The translations under genes were made by a program, and so were the position numbers. Below the pieces are notes generated by a model. It ran no database searches, had not been told where the DNA came from, and saw only the letters and a program-made list of their open reading frames with translations. 39,242 bases of DNA from Candidatus Heimdallarchaeota archaeon (lineage in GTDB: Archaea; Asgardarchaeota; Heimdallarchaeia; Heimdallarchaeales; Heimdallarchaeaceae), in the NCBI GenBank assembly GCA_023705945.1, contig BPTM01000087.1, positions 1 to 39,242 on the forward strand, read 5' to 3'. Below, in pieces: positions 1 to 7,876 of this stretch (positions are counted from its first letter, which is position 1; each line of letters starts with the position of its first letter).

Positions 1-767
1 GATCTTCTCAAGACAGCAAGTAAATCTACGATGTTATTGAATGACACTTCTCTTCCATGCAACTGTTTATAGAAAGGTTCGTAACCTTCAGTCAGATAAT
101 ATATACCATTTTGATGCCAGTTCTCCCCATACCTTAGATGGATAGGGTGATGCGCGGTGAGATTATATCTCGGACCGAATGGTTCTCCCGTTTGTTTGAG
201 AAAGTAGTTTGAGATATGAGTATCATAACTGGCAGAAACAGCAAATGCTTTCTGAGCAAGCTTCAATCTGTAAGCAGCATCGGGTTCAGGTAGAATATCT
301 ATGAGAGCTGAATAATCATTTGGGTCTACAACAACTACCACATTATGATAATTCTTAGCAGCAGAACGGATAAGTGTACTACCACCAATGTCAATATTCT
401 CTATTGCTTCATCTAGTTGATGGGCAGAGTTAATGACTTCATAAAATGGGTATAAATTGCACACAACTAGTTTCACTGGATTAATTTTGTGTTCTTCCAG
501 CTGAGATTGATGAGATTGATTATCCTTAGCAAGTATACCGGCATGGATATTAGGATGGAGAGTTTTTACCCGACCATCAAGTATTTCAGGAAAACCTGTA
601 ATGTCTTCAACATGTTTTATCGATATATTTGCTTTAGATAATGTCTTAGCAGTTCCACCAGAACATACAATTGTATAATTTTTCGAAATTTCTCTGGCAA
701 ATTCAATAATACCTGTTTTTTCATAAACACTTAGAATAGCTAAAGGTTTAGAGTTGACTTCAGTCAT
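1..767 (-). CDS. purH: Bifunctional purine biosynthesis protein PurH, N-terminal part (cut by window edge)
   Basis: PurH carries IMP cyclohydrolase and AICAR formyltransferase, the last two steps of de novo IMP synthesis in the cytoplasm. Reading from the ATG at 767, the visible 255 codons give the MGS-like cyclohydrolase domain (SVYEKTGI near the start, ILDGRVKTLHPNIHAG, then ENIDIGGSTLIRSAAKN). They continue into the beginning of the transformylase domain (LRYGENWHQ, LHGREVSFNN). The rest lies beyond base 1. A box A (AATAAATA on the minus strand, about 788-797) sits ~25 bases before the ATG, so a leaderless mRNA is likely. It is divergent from the neighbouring phosphotransferase gene. Identity is firm. 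The usual P-S after IDIGG is S-T here, a minor variation. Confidence 0.93.
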   Translation of the reverse strand, partial: MTEVNSKPLAILSVYEKTGIIEFAREISKNYTIVCSGGTAKTLSKANISIKHVEDITGFPEILDGRVKTLHPNIHAGILAKDNQSHQSQLEEHKINPVKLVVCNLYPFYEVINSAHQLDEAIENIDIGGSTLIRSAAKNYHNVVVVVDPNDYSALIDILPEPDAAYRLKLAQKAFAVSASYDTHISNYFLKQTGEPFGPRYNLTAHHPIHLRYGENWHQNGIYYLTEGYEPFYKQLHGREVSFNNIVDLLAVLRR

Positions 768-899
768 ACAACCTTGAAAAAAGCAAAATTATTTATTCTT
801 AAATTTTTTCAATTAGTCTATATCAAAATCTTGAAAATCTATTTATATCAATTTTACATTGAATGTTTGTACTTGGAAAAATCTATAGCGTGCTCCATA

Positions 900-1943
900 A
901 TGAAACAGAAACCTTCAATTGACGACGAAGAACTGATTGAATTAATCAGATTGAAATATAATATAGATGTGGAGAAACTGCACTTTGTACCTGAAGGAGA
1001 GGTTGCATATTCATATGTTGTGCAAACAAGTACAATGAAATATTTTGCAAAGTTGTACGAAACTAATAATCTAACCAACAAGGGTATTCTTAACCTAGAA
1101 TCTGCAATGAATACAGTTTTCCAACTAAACAAGGAAGAAATAAATCAAATAATAAATCCAATTTCAAACATAAAGGGAACATTTAGAACAACTTTGGAGA
1201 ATTACAGCTTAGTTTTGATGTCTTACATTGAAGGCAAAACCGTTAGTGAGAAATTAAGCAAAACAAAAGAGTTTCTAAAGAAAATGGGAAAGCTACTTGC
1301 GGAAATACATTATACTACAAATAAAATTGAACTCAAGCAGAGTAAATTCTTCACAATCAATATTGATTTCAAAGAAGATCTCTTACTTTCCATAAAAGAA
1401 GTAACAACATGTACATCTTCTAAAGATAAGAATTACATCAAGCTCCAGAGTTTGGTTAAACCAAATATTAACTACATCTTGTCCTCCTTAATATATCTTG
1501 AAGAGCTTGCTGGGAAGTTAGAACAAAAGGATGACTTTGATTTAGTATTATGTCATACTGACCCAAATCGAAATAATGTTATCATTGATAAAAACGAACA
1601 AATTCATTTAACAGACTGGGATGGAATTGCACTAGCACCTTTTGAGCGAGACATCTGGTTTTTTATAAATGAGAAACACTGTGAAAGTTTTATTGAAGGA
1701 TATAAAAGAGTACGAGATGTAACAAGCATAAATGAAGATCTTGTTGTCTACCTTTTCTACTATAGAGTTCTAGATGACTTAACAGACTGGATATATCGGA
1801 TATTATTTGAAGATATTAGTGAGGAGCAGATTAAAAGCGATTTCTATGGTCTTGAGGAAGATGTTTGGCCCTTGTTACCAAATATGAAAGAAATAGAAGA
1901 GACAATGAGATACAATTGCAAAAAGTGGGTTAAGAGAGAATAA
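900..1943 (+). CDS. APH/choline-kinase-fold phosphotransferase
   Basis: A 347-residue protein of the aminoglycoside phosphotransferase / homoserine kinase II fold, expected to transfer phosphate from ATP to a small molecule. The catalytic loop is visible as CHTDPNRNN (the H-x-D-x4-N Brenner motif), followed by TDWDG, which supplies the metal-binding Asp. An earlier in-frame ATG exists at 774, but the 42 extra residues are hydrophobic and lysine-rich, unlike the family, and overlap the promoter region of divergent purH. The ATG at 900 (MKQKPSIDDEE) is preferred. Substrate cannot be told from sequence; neighbours give no pathway hint. Fold is well supported, specificity unknown. Confidence 0.8.
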   Translation: MKQKPSIDDEELIELIRLKYNIDVEKLHFVPEGEVAYSYVVQTSTMKYFAKLYETNNLTNKGILNLESAMNTVFQLNKEEINQIINPISNIKGTFRTTLENYSLVLMSYIEGKTVSEKLSKTKEFLKKMGKLLAEIHYTTNKIELKQSKFFTINIDFKEDLLLSIKEVTTCTSSKDKNYIKLQSLVKPNINYILSSLIYLEELAGKLEQKDDFDLVLCHTDPNRNNVIIDKNEQIHLTDWDGIALAPFERDIWFFINEKHCESFIEGYKRVRDVTSINEDLVVYLFYYRVLDDLTDWIYRILFEDISEEQIKSDFYGLEEDVWPLLPNMKEIEETMRYNCKKWVKRE

Positions 1944-2162
1944 ATTGCCACTATTTGGGTTTTAATGCAATTTTTTAAACACCAAATAAACCTGCGTGAA
2001 AAATGCTATTTTCATCAGCTTCCAAGAAGGATGCACTTACAAGAAGATAACCTTGCTGCAAAGTGAAAGAATTAGATAAATATAGATTACATCAGTGAGT
2101 TAGTTTTAAGCATCTCAATAGTTTTATTAATATCTGATTCTCTGAAATATGGTATTAAAAAG

Positions 2163-3236
2163 TTACTTACCTTTAAGATATTTTTCCAAATCCTCTCTTT
2201 TAATTTGAGCACTGATAGACTCTTTGCGTAATTTGAAGCCAAGACGATCATTTATTGAAAGCATAGGTTTATTCTCTGTTGCATTATCTGTCGTTATTAT
2301 TTTTGCCTCCGGATACTCTTTTTTTGTTTTTAGTAGCATAGCAGCTTTCAACCACTTCCCAAGTCCACGACCACGATATTCCTGTTTTACTCCGGTAAGT
2401 AATTGTGTTATCATAGTTTTCCTATCTGACCTATACATCATCTCTGTTAGTCCAGATATTTTCCCATCTGCTTCAATTGTTAGATAGGTGAGCTTAGTTC
2501 TTCCTAGAGAAGATTGTCGTTTTTCGTCTTCTCTAATTGACTCAGGAGTGAAAATGATATCATTTATATCTAAATCGCCCATAGGTTGTTGATTCAAAGT
2601 CTCAGTGAATACTTTTGCATACTCTTCAATAATATCATCAGGAATAGAGAAAAATAGTTTCATGACTGTTCTTGGAGAACGTTTTGGTCCTTGAGTCATC
2701 CATTCATTGACCATCTTCCAGTCGACATCATCAAAATACAGTCGGTTTTCTGCACCTGTGTTAGCTACTTTTGCACCAACCGCTTTAAGGAAAACTTTAC
2801 CATCTTCTTCATCAGAACCTGAAATAAGAACTGATTTTTCTCTTTTTTGAGCAAATGTCAAAATTCGTTTTAACATATTGGTGCCTATTCCCAGACGTCT
2901 ATACTTGGGAAGAAGTGTGGCATCAAATTGCATGACATGTTTATTACCTTCATAGGATGCAGATGTTTCTCGAAAAACTCCACACATCATATGCCCTGCT
3001 TGTTTATTAGTGGAACTATCAATTAAAGAAGTAAGCTCAATTTCAAATTCGGGATGCTGTACTTGAGCCATTAATGATTTTTCCATCATACTATCTTCTG
3101 TATATGGATCGTCTGGATTTATTTGTTCATGTCTAATTCTTCTAAATTCATGAAACAATGTCCATTCTTCTCTTGGGCAAGTTAAAGGATTAAAAGGTTT
3201 AAACTTAATATTTTCAATGTCAAAGGGGTCTGTCAT
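2163..3236 (-). CDS. Tandem GNAT N-acetyltransferase
   Basis: A 357-residue protein with two GNAT domains in a row. Acetyl-CoA pyrophosphate-binding motifs A are visible in both: RRLGIGT in the N-terminal half and RGRGLG in the C-terminal half, each preceded by a beta-4 strand-like stretch (QFDATLLP and QLLTGVKQ). Double-GNAT proteins of this length include mycothiol synthase-like enzymes, but substrate is not inferable. The start at 3236 is chosen because a clean AGGTGG ribosome binding site lies 6 bases upstream; an ATG 30 codons earlier would add a hydrophobic, unlike-family leader. The gene is convergent with the phosphotransferase and divergent from the exonuclease gene. Confidence 0.85.
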   Translation of the reverse strand: MTDPFDIENIKFKPFNPLTCPREEWTLFHEFRRIRHEQINPDDPYTEDSMMEKSLMAQVQHPEFEIELTSLIDSSTNKQAGHMMCGVFRETSASYEGNKHVMQFDATLLPKYRRLGIGTNMLKRILTFAQKREKSVLISGSDEEDGKVFLKAVGAKVANTGAENRLYFDDVDWKMVNEWMTQGPKRSPRTVMKLFFSIPDDIIEEYAKVFTETLNQQPMGDLDINDIIFTPESIREDEKRQSSLGRTKLTYLTIEADGKISGLTEMMYRSDRKTMITQLLTGVKQEYRGRGLGKWLKAAMLLKTKKEYPEAKIITTDNATENKPMLSINDRLGFKLRKESISAQIKREDLEKYLKGK

Positions 3237-3242
3237 TATATT

Positions 3243-3248
3243 CCACCT
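3243..3248 (-). promoter_or_regulatory. Ribosome binding site AGGTGG deciding the GNAT start
   Basis: The minus strand reads AGGTGG, then 6 bases, then ATG at 3236. This match to the archaeal 16S 3' end picks the downstream ATG over the one at 3326. Confidence 0.7.
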
Positions 3249-3420
3249 ATTTATTTGGAAAATTCTTACTATATGTAGGTAGCTATTTACTTTGATTAAA
3301 AAAGCAAAATACGATATATTCTTCAAGAATTCAAAAATGCTTTTATTTTACATTCAGCATGAAATGAATAGGTGTACAATAAATAGTGAAAAGTAATACT
3401 ACATTCAGGAAAGTGGATTT

Positions 3421-4431
3421 ATGGATATTTATGTCATAGATATAGAAACAACGGGTTTAGATGGTTGGCAGAAAGATCATGTTGTTGAAATATCTATCAT
3501 GAAAGCTAATTTGACAAAGCAAAAGATAGAACAGGTCTACCATTCTTTAGTTCATTATAATACAACTAAATGGGACGAAAAAACCCAAAGCGCATGGATT
3601 TTTGAAAAAGGTATCATTAAACTTGAGGAGATTCAGAAAGCAAAAAAAGATGTAAAGGAAGTCTCCAATGAAGTAAGAAAAATATTAACTGGTAAGTTCA
3701 TCTCAGCATACAATAACAATTTTGATTTTGATAAATTCCTTCAGCATGAACCTTGGAATGTTAATCCAGAGAAATGTAAAGTTAAAATTGCTCCCTGTAT
3801 TATGCTGTCAACAACTGATTACATCAAAATACCTACAAAGTATAAAAAACGAAAACTAGTCAATTTATCTGAAGCTAGAAAATATCTTCTAAATGAGGAT
3901 ACTACTAGCATAATAAATAACAAAGAACTTGAAATGATTGTAAGAGAGTATGGAGTGCATAGAGCAAATTGTGATGCTTTCTATTCTGCTTGCGTACTTT
4001 TAGAACTGTACAGAAGGAAGAAGTATCGGGTGTATCCTCGAATCTATTACGCGCACTCTATGCAAATATACAGTTCAAAACGAGAGAAAAAGGAAACAAA
4101 AATTATCAAAAAAATTTTTCCAAAAGCAGAAATTATCAATCCTGCAAAATATGAGAAGAAATGGAAAAAGCTCTCTGGTAAAGAGGTTATGGCAAAATGT
4201 CTTGATCTTATAAGTAAAAGCGAAATAGTCATTTTTTCAGCTATAGAACAGGATAACAAAGATTTTGTTGGAAGAGGAGTATATGTCGAAGTTAAATTTG
4301 CACAAGAAATCGAAAAAGATATTTATTTTCTAAAAGAAACACTCGAGAGCGATTTCTCTATAGAGATTTACAATGATGATGACTGGACTCTTAAGTTTAG
4401 TATTATACAAAGTAAAGAGAAAAAAGTTTGA
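3421..4431 (+). CDS. DEDDh 3'-5' exonuclease fused to a deoxyribosyltransferase-like domain
   Basis: A 336-residue two-domain protein. Residues ~1-195 are a DnaQ-like exonuclease with all five catalytic residues visible: Exo I DIETTG (D7, E9), Exo II NNFDFDKF (D102) and Exo III HRANCDAF (H180, D185). Residues ~205-336 begin YYAHSMQIYSS, with PKAEIINP and a conserved-looking EIVIFSA strand. This resembles the Rossmann-like nucleoside 2-deoxyribosyltransferase superfamily (the YxAHxM...NP pattern). The exonuclease half should degrade DNA or RNA from 3' ends. The second half may handle nucleotides or deoxyribosides, but its function is inferred. It is monocistronic, with box A-like AATAAATA about 36 bases upstream and purine-rich GGAAAGTGG before the ATG. 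Exonuclease call strong, second domain moderate. Confidence 0.82.
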   Translation: MDIYVIDIETTGLDGWQKDHVVEISIMKANLTKQKIEQVYHSLVHYNTTKWDEKTQSAWIFEKGIIKLEEIQKAKKDVKEVSNEVRKILTGKFISAYNNNFDFDKFLQHEPWNVNPEKCKVKIAPCIMLSTTDYIKIPTKYKKRKLVNLSEARKYLLNEDTTSIINNKELEMIVREYGVHRANCDAFYSACVLLELYRRKKYRVYPRIYYAHSMQIYSSKREKKETKIIKKIFPKAEIINPAKYEKKWKKLSGKEVMAKCLDLISKSEIVIFSAIEQDNKDFVGRGVYVEVKFAQEIEKDIYFLKETLESDFSIEIYNDDDWTLKFSIIQSKEKKV

Positions 4432-4460
4432 AGCGAGATTCTTTATTCGGTACTAAATTA

Positions 4461-5186
4461 CTACAATCGATGTTCCAACCATAGAAATATCTGATTTATT
4501 GCTTTGTTACATCCCTTATCAATAAGCATGGCATGACCACCCTTCTCGATTTCAATTAGTTGTTTGTCAGTCGAACTGACTCTATTTAAAATGTTTTTAC
4601 ATCCCTCTAAAGTTACAAGCTTATCACATGTGCTATAAATCACTATTATAGGTTGGGTGACCTTGTGAACAATTTTTTGTAAGTTTTTTGCAAGTTTAGC
4701 AGTATTAATAGCACTGTTAACTGGCAATTTTTCATAAGATTCCCAACTTTTCGGTAAGCCTAGCTTCTTTCCAAGACGTTTCTTCACATTAATCCATTTG
4801 ACAAAATACCGGATAAATGAACAATGGTAAAGCACCCAAGTAAGGAAACTCACTGGTGCTAATGCAGTGGAACAAATTATCAATCCAGCGATATTCGGAT
4901 TATTTGCACCCAAATATAGTGCAATACACCCGCCCAATGAAATGCCAGAGAGATATATTCGCTCGCACTTCTCTTGTAATTGTTCTAATCTCTTTTGAGC
5001 ATATCCCACCCAATCTTGCCATATTTTCGTTTGTAGATCTGCAGAATTTGTATTGTGACCAGGGAGGTCAATATTGTCAACAACAAATCCTTTTTCGGTT
5101 AGGGAGTCTGCAAGAGGTTTCATGGATTTATGACTACTTCCCAGTCCGTGTATAAGAAGAAAACCTATTTCTGAGTTGTTAGTCAT
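4461..5186 (-). CDS. Alpha/beta hydrolase (serine esterase / monoacylglycerol lipase-like)
   Basis: A 241-residue alpha/beta hydrolase. The oxyanion-side HG motif (LLIHGLGSS), nucleophile elbow GISLGG (S83), acid D188 (YSTCDKLV) and H218 (KGGHAML) form a complete triad. A lid-like segment with aromatic and basic residues (VLYHCSFIRYFVKW) sits between residues ~118 and 131, as in carboxylesterase Est30 and monoacylglycerol lipase types. It likely hydrolyses carboxyl esters of short or medium acyl chains in the cytoplasm. A TAATATATT box A about 25 bases before the ATG suggests a leaderless transcript. It is convergent with the exonuclease fusion and divergent from upp. Confidence 0.85.
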   Translation of the reverse strand: MTNNSEIGFLLIHGLGSSHKSMKPLADSLTEKGFVVDNIDLPGHNTNSADLQTKIWQDWVGYAQKRLEQLQEKCERIYLSGISLGGCIALYLGANNPNIAGLIICSTALAPVSFLTWVLYHCSFIRYFVKWINVKKRLGKKLGLPKSWESYEKLPVNSAINTAKLAKNLQKIVHKVTQPIIVIYSTCDKLVTLEGCKNILNRVSSTDKQLIEIEKGGHAMLIDKGCNKAINQIFLWLEHRL

Positions 5187-5293
5187 AATAACAACATTTG
5201 ACTTTCGAATATATTATGATTGTCAACAATAATTTATTGAATCTTCAACACACATTGCAGAAATAGTTTATTAATAGGAAATCAAACTTAAGC

Positions 5294-5938
5294 ATGATGT
5301 TGGAAAATGCTAGTAAGAACAACGTGATTGTTTCAGAAATTATAAGTAAATTACGGAATAAAAATACTGTTCCAACAGACTTCCGATTAAATTTAAGGCG
5401 TTTGGGAAATTTCTTAGCTTTTGAAGCTGCAAAACACCTAGATTATAAGACGAGTAGTGTTCAAACTCCTTTAGGTGAAGCCAAATATAATAAAATAGTT
5501 GACAATATTGTGATTATTTCTATTCTAAGAGCAGCTTTACCGATGTCTGATGGCGTTCATGAAACACTCCCAGATGCTTCTTTAGGAGTAATATCGGCTT
5601 CAAGAGGAAAGAAACTTCAAGATGATGGAAAAGATTTCAGAATAGATTGTACTTATACGAATATACCTTACTTAGAAGGTAGTATTGCGGTAATAGTAGA
5701 CCCGATGCTCGCTAGTGGATCCACTTTACTTTTCTTACTAAGACAAATTGAGAATCAAAAACCTAAGAAAATCATTATTCTTTGTGCAATAGCATCACAA
5801 TATGGTATAGAAAGAATAGAAAAACACAATTCTGATGTCATAATAATTGCAGGAGATGTTGATTCGATTCTCAATGAAAAAGGATACATTATTCCTGGGC
5901 TCGGTGATGCTGGAGATAGGGCTTTCAACACTTCATAG
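5294..5938 (+). CDS. upp: Uracil phosphoribosyltransferase
   Basis: A 214-residue enzyme making UMP from uracil and PRPP (pyrimidine salvage). The PRPP-binding motif is VIVDPMLASGSTL, close to the family's VVDPMLATGxS, and the C-terminus GLGDAGDRAFNT matches the uracil-binding end of the family. Length is normal. Two consecutive ATGs (5294 and 5297) could start it. A TTTATTAATA box A at about 5269-5278 lies ~22-25 bases upstream, so initiation is probably leaderless. It is followed by an independent ABC exporter operon with its own promoter. Confidence 0.93.
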   Translation: MMLENASKNNVIVSEIISKLRNKNTVPTDFRLNLRRLGNFLAFEAAKHLDYKTSSVQTPLGEAKYNKIVDNIVIISILRAALPMSDGVHETLPDASLGVISASRGKKLQDDGKDFRIDCTYTNIPYLEGSIAVIVDPMLASGSTLLFLLRQIENQKPKKIIILCAIASQYGIERIEKHNSDVIIIAGDVDSILNEKGYIIPGLGDAGDRAFNTS

Positions 5939-6027
5939 TATTAACCGTTAATCAATCAGTTTTTGTACAGATCCTTTTTGATTAGTTTTTTCCCAACCAA
6001 TTTGCGCTTTTCTTAAGAATTACAATC

Positions 6028-6035
6028 TTTATAAA
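6028..6035 (+). promoter_or_regulatory. Box A (TTTATAAA) of the ABC exporter operon
   Basis: TTTATAAA centred ~27 bases before the ATG at 6059. It overlaps the earlier in-frame ATG at 6035, so the transcript should begin at or near 6059 and that ATG is the likely leaderless start. Confidence 0.6.
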
Positions 6036-6058
6036 TGCTCTTTGAAACCTCGAACTGC

Positions 6059-7876
6059 ATGAAGGTTCCACTTCAAAAATATTGGGAAGTACAGAAAAAG
6101 TACTTAGCACCCTTCAAAGGAAAGCTTGTGCTATTGGCCATCCTATTGATTAGTGGAACCGCGTTGCAGGTTTTTACTCCTTTAGTTATTGAGAATTATA
6201 TCGATTTAGCGACACAGGAAACAGTGAATCAGGGTCTCAGTTCTTTCCTTAACACTTTAGGAATTCCAATACCGAATGTGGGAAATATTTTGGCAACGCT
6301 CATATTATTAGCGTCAATCTATACTGCCCTAATGCTTATTCAGCAATTTATATTGCTAGGGTCTGTCTACGTTAATCAGAACCTTTCATGGTCTGCAACA
6401 AATAAATTGCGTAATGATTTAACTCAACATTGCGTAGACCTGGATATGACTTTTCACAATGAACACAAACCTGGAGAGATGATAGAAAGAATTGATGGTG
6501 ATGTAAACACCTTAGCACAGTTTCTTTCAACATTCTCAATACAACTTCTGACATCCATTTTACTCATCATTGGTGTTCTAATAACTTTCTTTACAAAGCA
6601 TTGGATACTCGGTGTTGCTTTCACAGTTTTCACCCTCTTAGCGATTGTCATCATGTATATCTTGAGGAATTTCTCGGTTAAAGCATGGGAGAAACAAAGA
6701 CAAACAAGTGCAGATATGTATGGTTCAATAGAAGAAAGTCTAAGTGCTATAGAAGATATAAGAGCAAATGGTGGAGTCAGAAATGCAATGCGTAAGTTTT
6801 TCGATTACTCAAGGAAGGACTTCAAAGCCTTCAAAAAAGCTCTAGTCAGAGGGCAATTATTCGTGATGGCGATTTGGGGTGTCATTGCAATAATCAACAC
6901 ATTAGTTTTTGCTCCAAGTATCCCTCTATTGGATAATAATATTATATCACTTGGTACAGTGTTTTTGATTCAAATCTACGCAGGACTTTTGCTGAGACCA
7001 ATATTTATTATTACACGACAGATGCAAGACCTCCAACGAGCCGGTGCTTCAATAGATAGAATTAACAAGTTATTTGATACAAAGAAAAAAATACTGGATA
7101 CAGGAACAGAGAAACTTTCTTCTGGACCATTGGAAATTGAATTCAACAAGTTGAATTTCGCTTACAATGAGGACACTTATGTACTCAATGATATTTCGTT
7201 CAAGCTTTATCCCGGAAAAACACTTGGGATTCTTGGTCATACTGGGAGTGGCAAAACCACCATTTCTAGGTTATTATTCCGTTTATATGACCCTAAACCA
7301 GATGACGGCGAGATTTTACTAAACAACGTCAAAATTAAAGATATACCACTAGGAGATTTAAGAGACAAAATCTCCTACGTGACTCAGAGTGTAGAATTAT
7401 TTCAAGCATCTGTAAGGGAAAATGTTACATTATTTGATGACCGGGTTTCAGATGAGAAAATTACATCCATACTAAATGACGTTGGTTTGGATGATTGGTT
7501 TTCAAAACTCCCAGAAGGGTTAGATACAATCATCTCATCTAGTGAACATGGTATATCTGCTGGAGAAGCACAATTACTTGCTTTAGCTCGTGTTTTCATT
7601 AAAAGCCCTAATCTGGTTGTTCTGGATGAGGCATCATCAAGATTAGATCCCGTCACAGAAAATCTACTGGATGTTGCAATTGAGAATCTTCTGATAAACA
7701 GAACAGGGATAGTTATTGCGCATCGATTAGCCACATTGGAAAAGGTTGATGACATTTTAATAATTGACAAAGGAAATATTGTGGAATACGGTAAAAGAGA
7801 AGACCTAGCGAATGATCATGATTCACAATTTTACCATCTCCTACAGACTGGAGAGATAGAGGAGTTGTTAAAATGA
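6059..7876 (+). CDS. ABC exporter subunit 1 (fused membrane and ATPase domains)
   Basis: A ~605-residue type IV (B-family) ABC half-transporter. Six hydrophobic membrane helices lie in residues ~20-320, then an ATPase domain with Walker A GHTGSGKTT (~res 392-400), Q-loop VTQS, Walker B LVVLDEASSRLD (~520) and H-loop IAHRLAT. The ABC signature is degenerate: ISAGEAQ in place of LSGGQ. The start is set at 6059 by the box A position (an ATG at 6035 overlaps the box). It overlaps the next gene by four bases (ATGA), so both are co-translated and surely form a heterodimer. Substrate (drug, lipid or peptide) is unknown. The glutamate after Walker B is intact, so this subunit supplies the competent catalytic base. 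Confidence 0.9.
   Translation: MKVPLQKYWEVQKKYLAPFKGKLVLLAILLISGTALQVFTPLVIENYIDLATQETVNQGLSSFLNTLGIPIPNVGNILATLILLASIYTALMLIQQFILLGSVYVNQNLSWSATNKLRNDLTQHCVDLDMTFHNEHKPGEMIERIDGDVNTLAQFLSTFSIQLLTSILLIIGVLITFFTKHWILGVAFTVFTLLAIVIMYILRNFSVKAWEKQRQTSADMYGSIEESLSAIEDIRANGGVRNAMRKFFDYSRKDFKAFKKALVRGQLFVMAIWGVIAIINTLVFAPSIPLLDNNIISLGTVFLIQIYAGLLLRPIFIITRQMQDLQRAGASIDRINKLFDTKKKILDTGTEKLSSGPLEIEFNKLNFAYNEDTYVLNDISFKLYPGKTLGILGHTGSGKTTISRLLFRLYDPKPDDGEILLNNVKIKDIPLGDLRDKISYVTQSVELFQASVRENVTLFDDRVSDEKITSILNDVGLDDWFSKLPEGLDTIISSSEHGISAGEAQLLALARVFIKSPNLVVLDEASSRLDPVTENLLDVAIENLLINRTGIVIAHRLATLEKVDDILIIDKGNIVEYGKREDLANDHDSQFYHLLQTGEIEELLK

Noticed and set aside
774-899. Upstream extension of the phosphotransferase gene
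   Set aside because: The 42 residues are hydrophobic and Lys-rich, overlap the purH promoter region and do not fit the family N-terminus.
2010-2040. TGATGA on the minus strand between the phosphotransferase and GNAT genes
   Set aside because: No CTGA box follows within 70 bases; not a C/D RNA.
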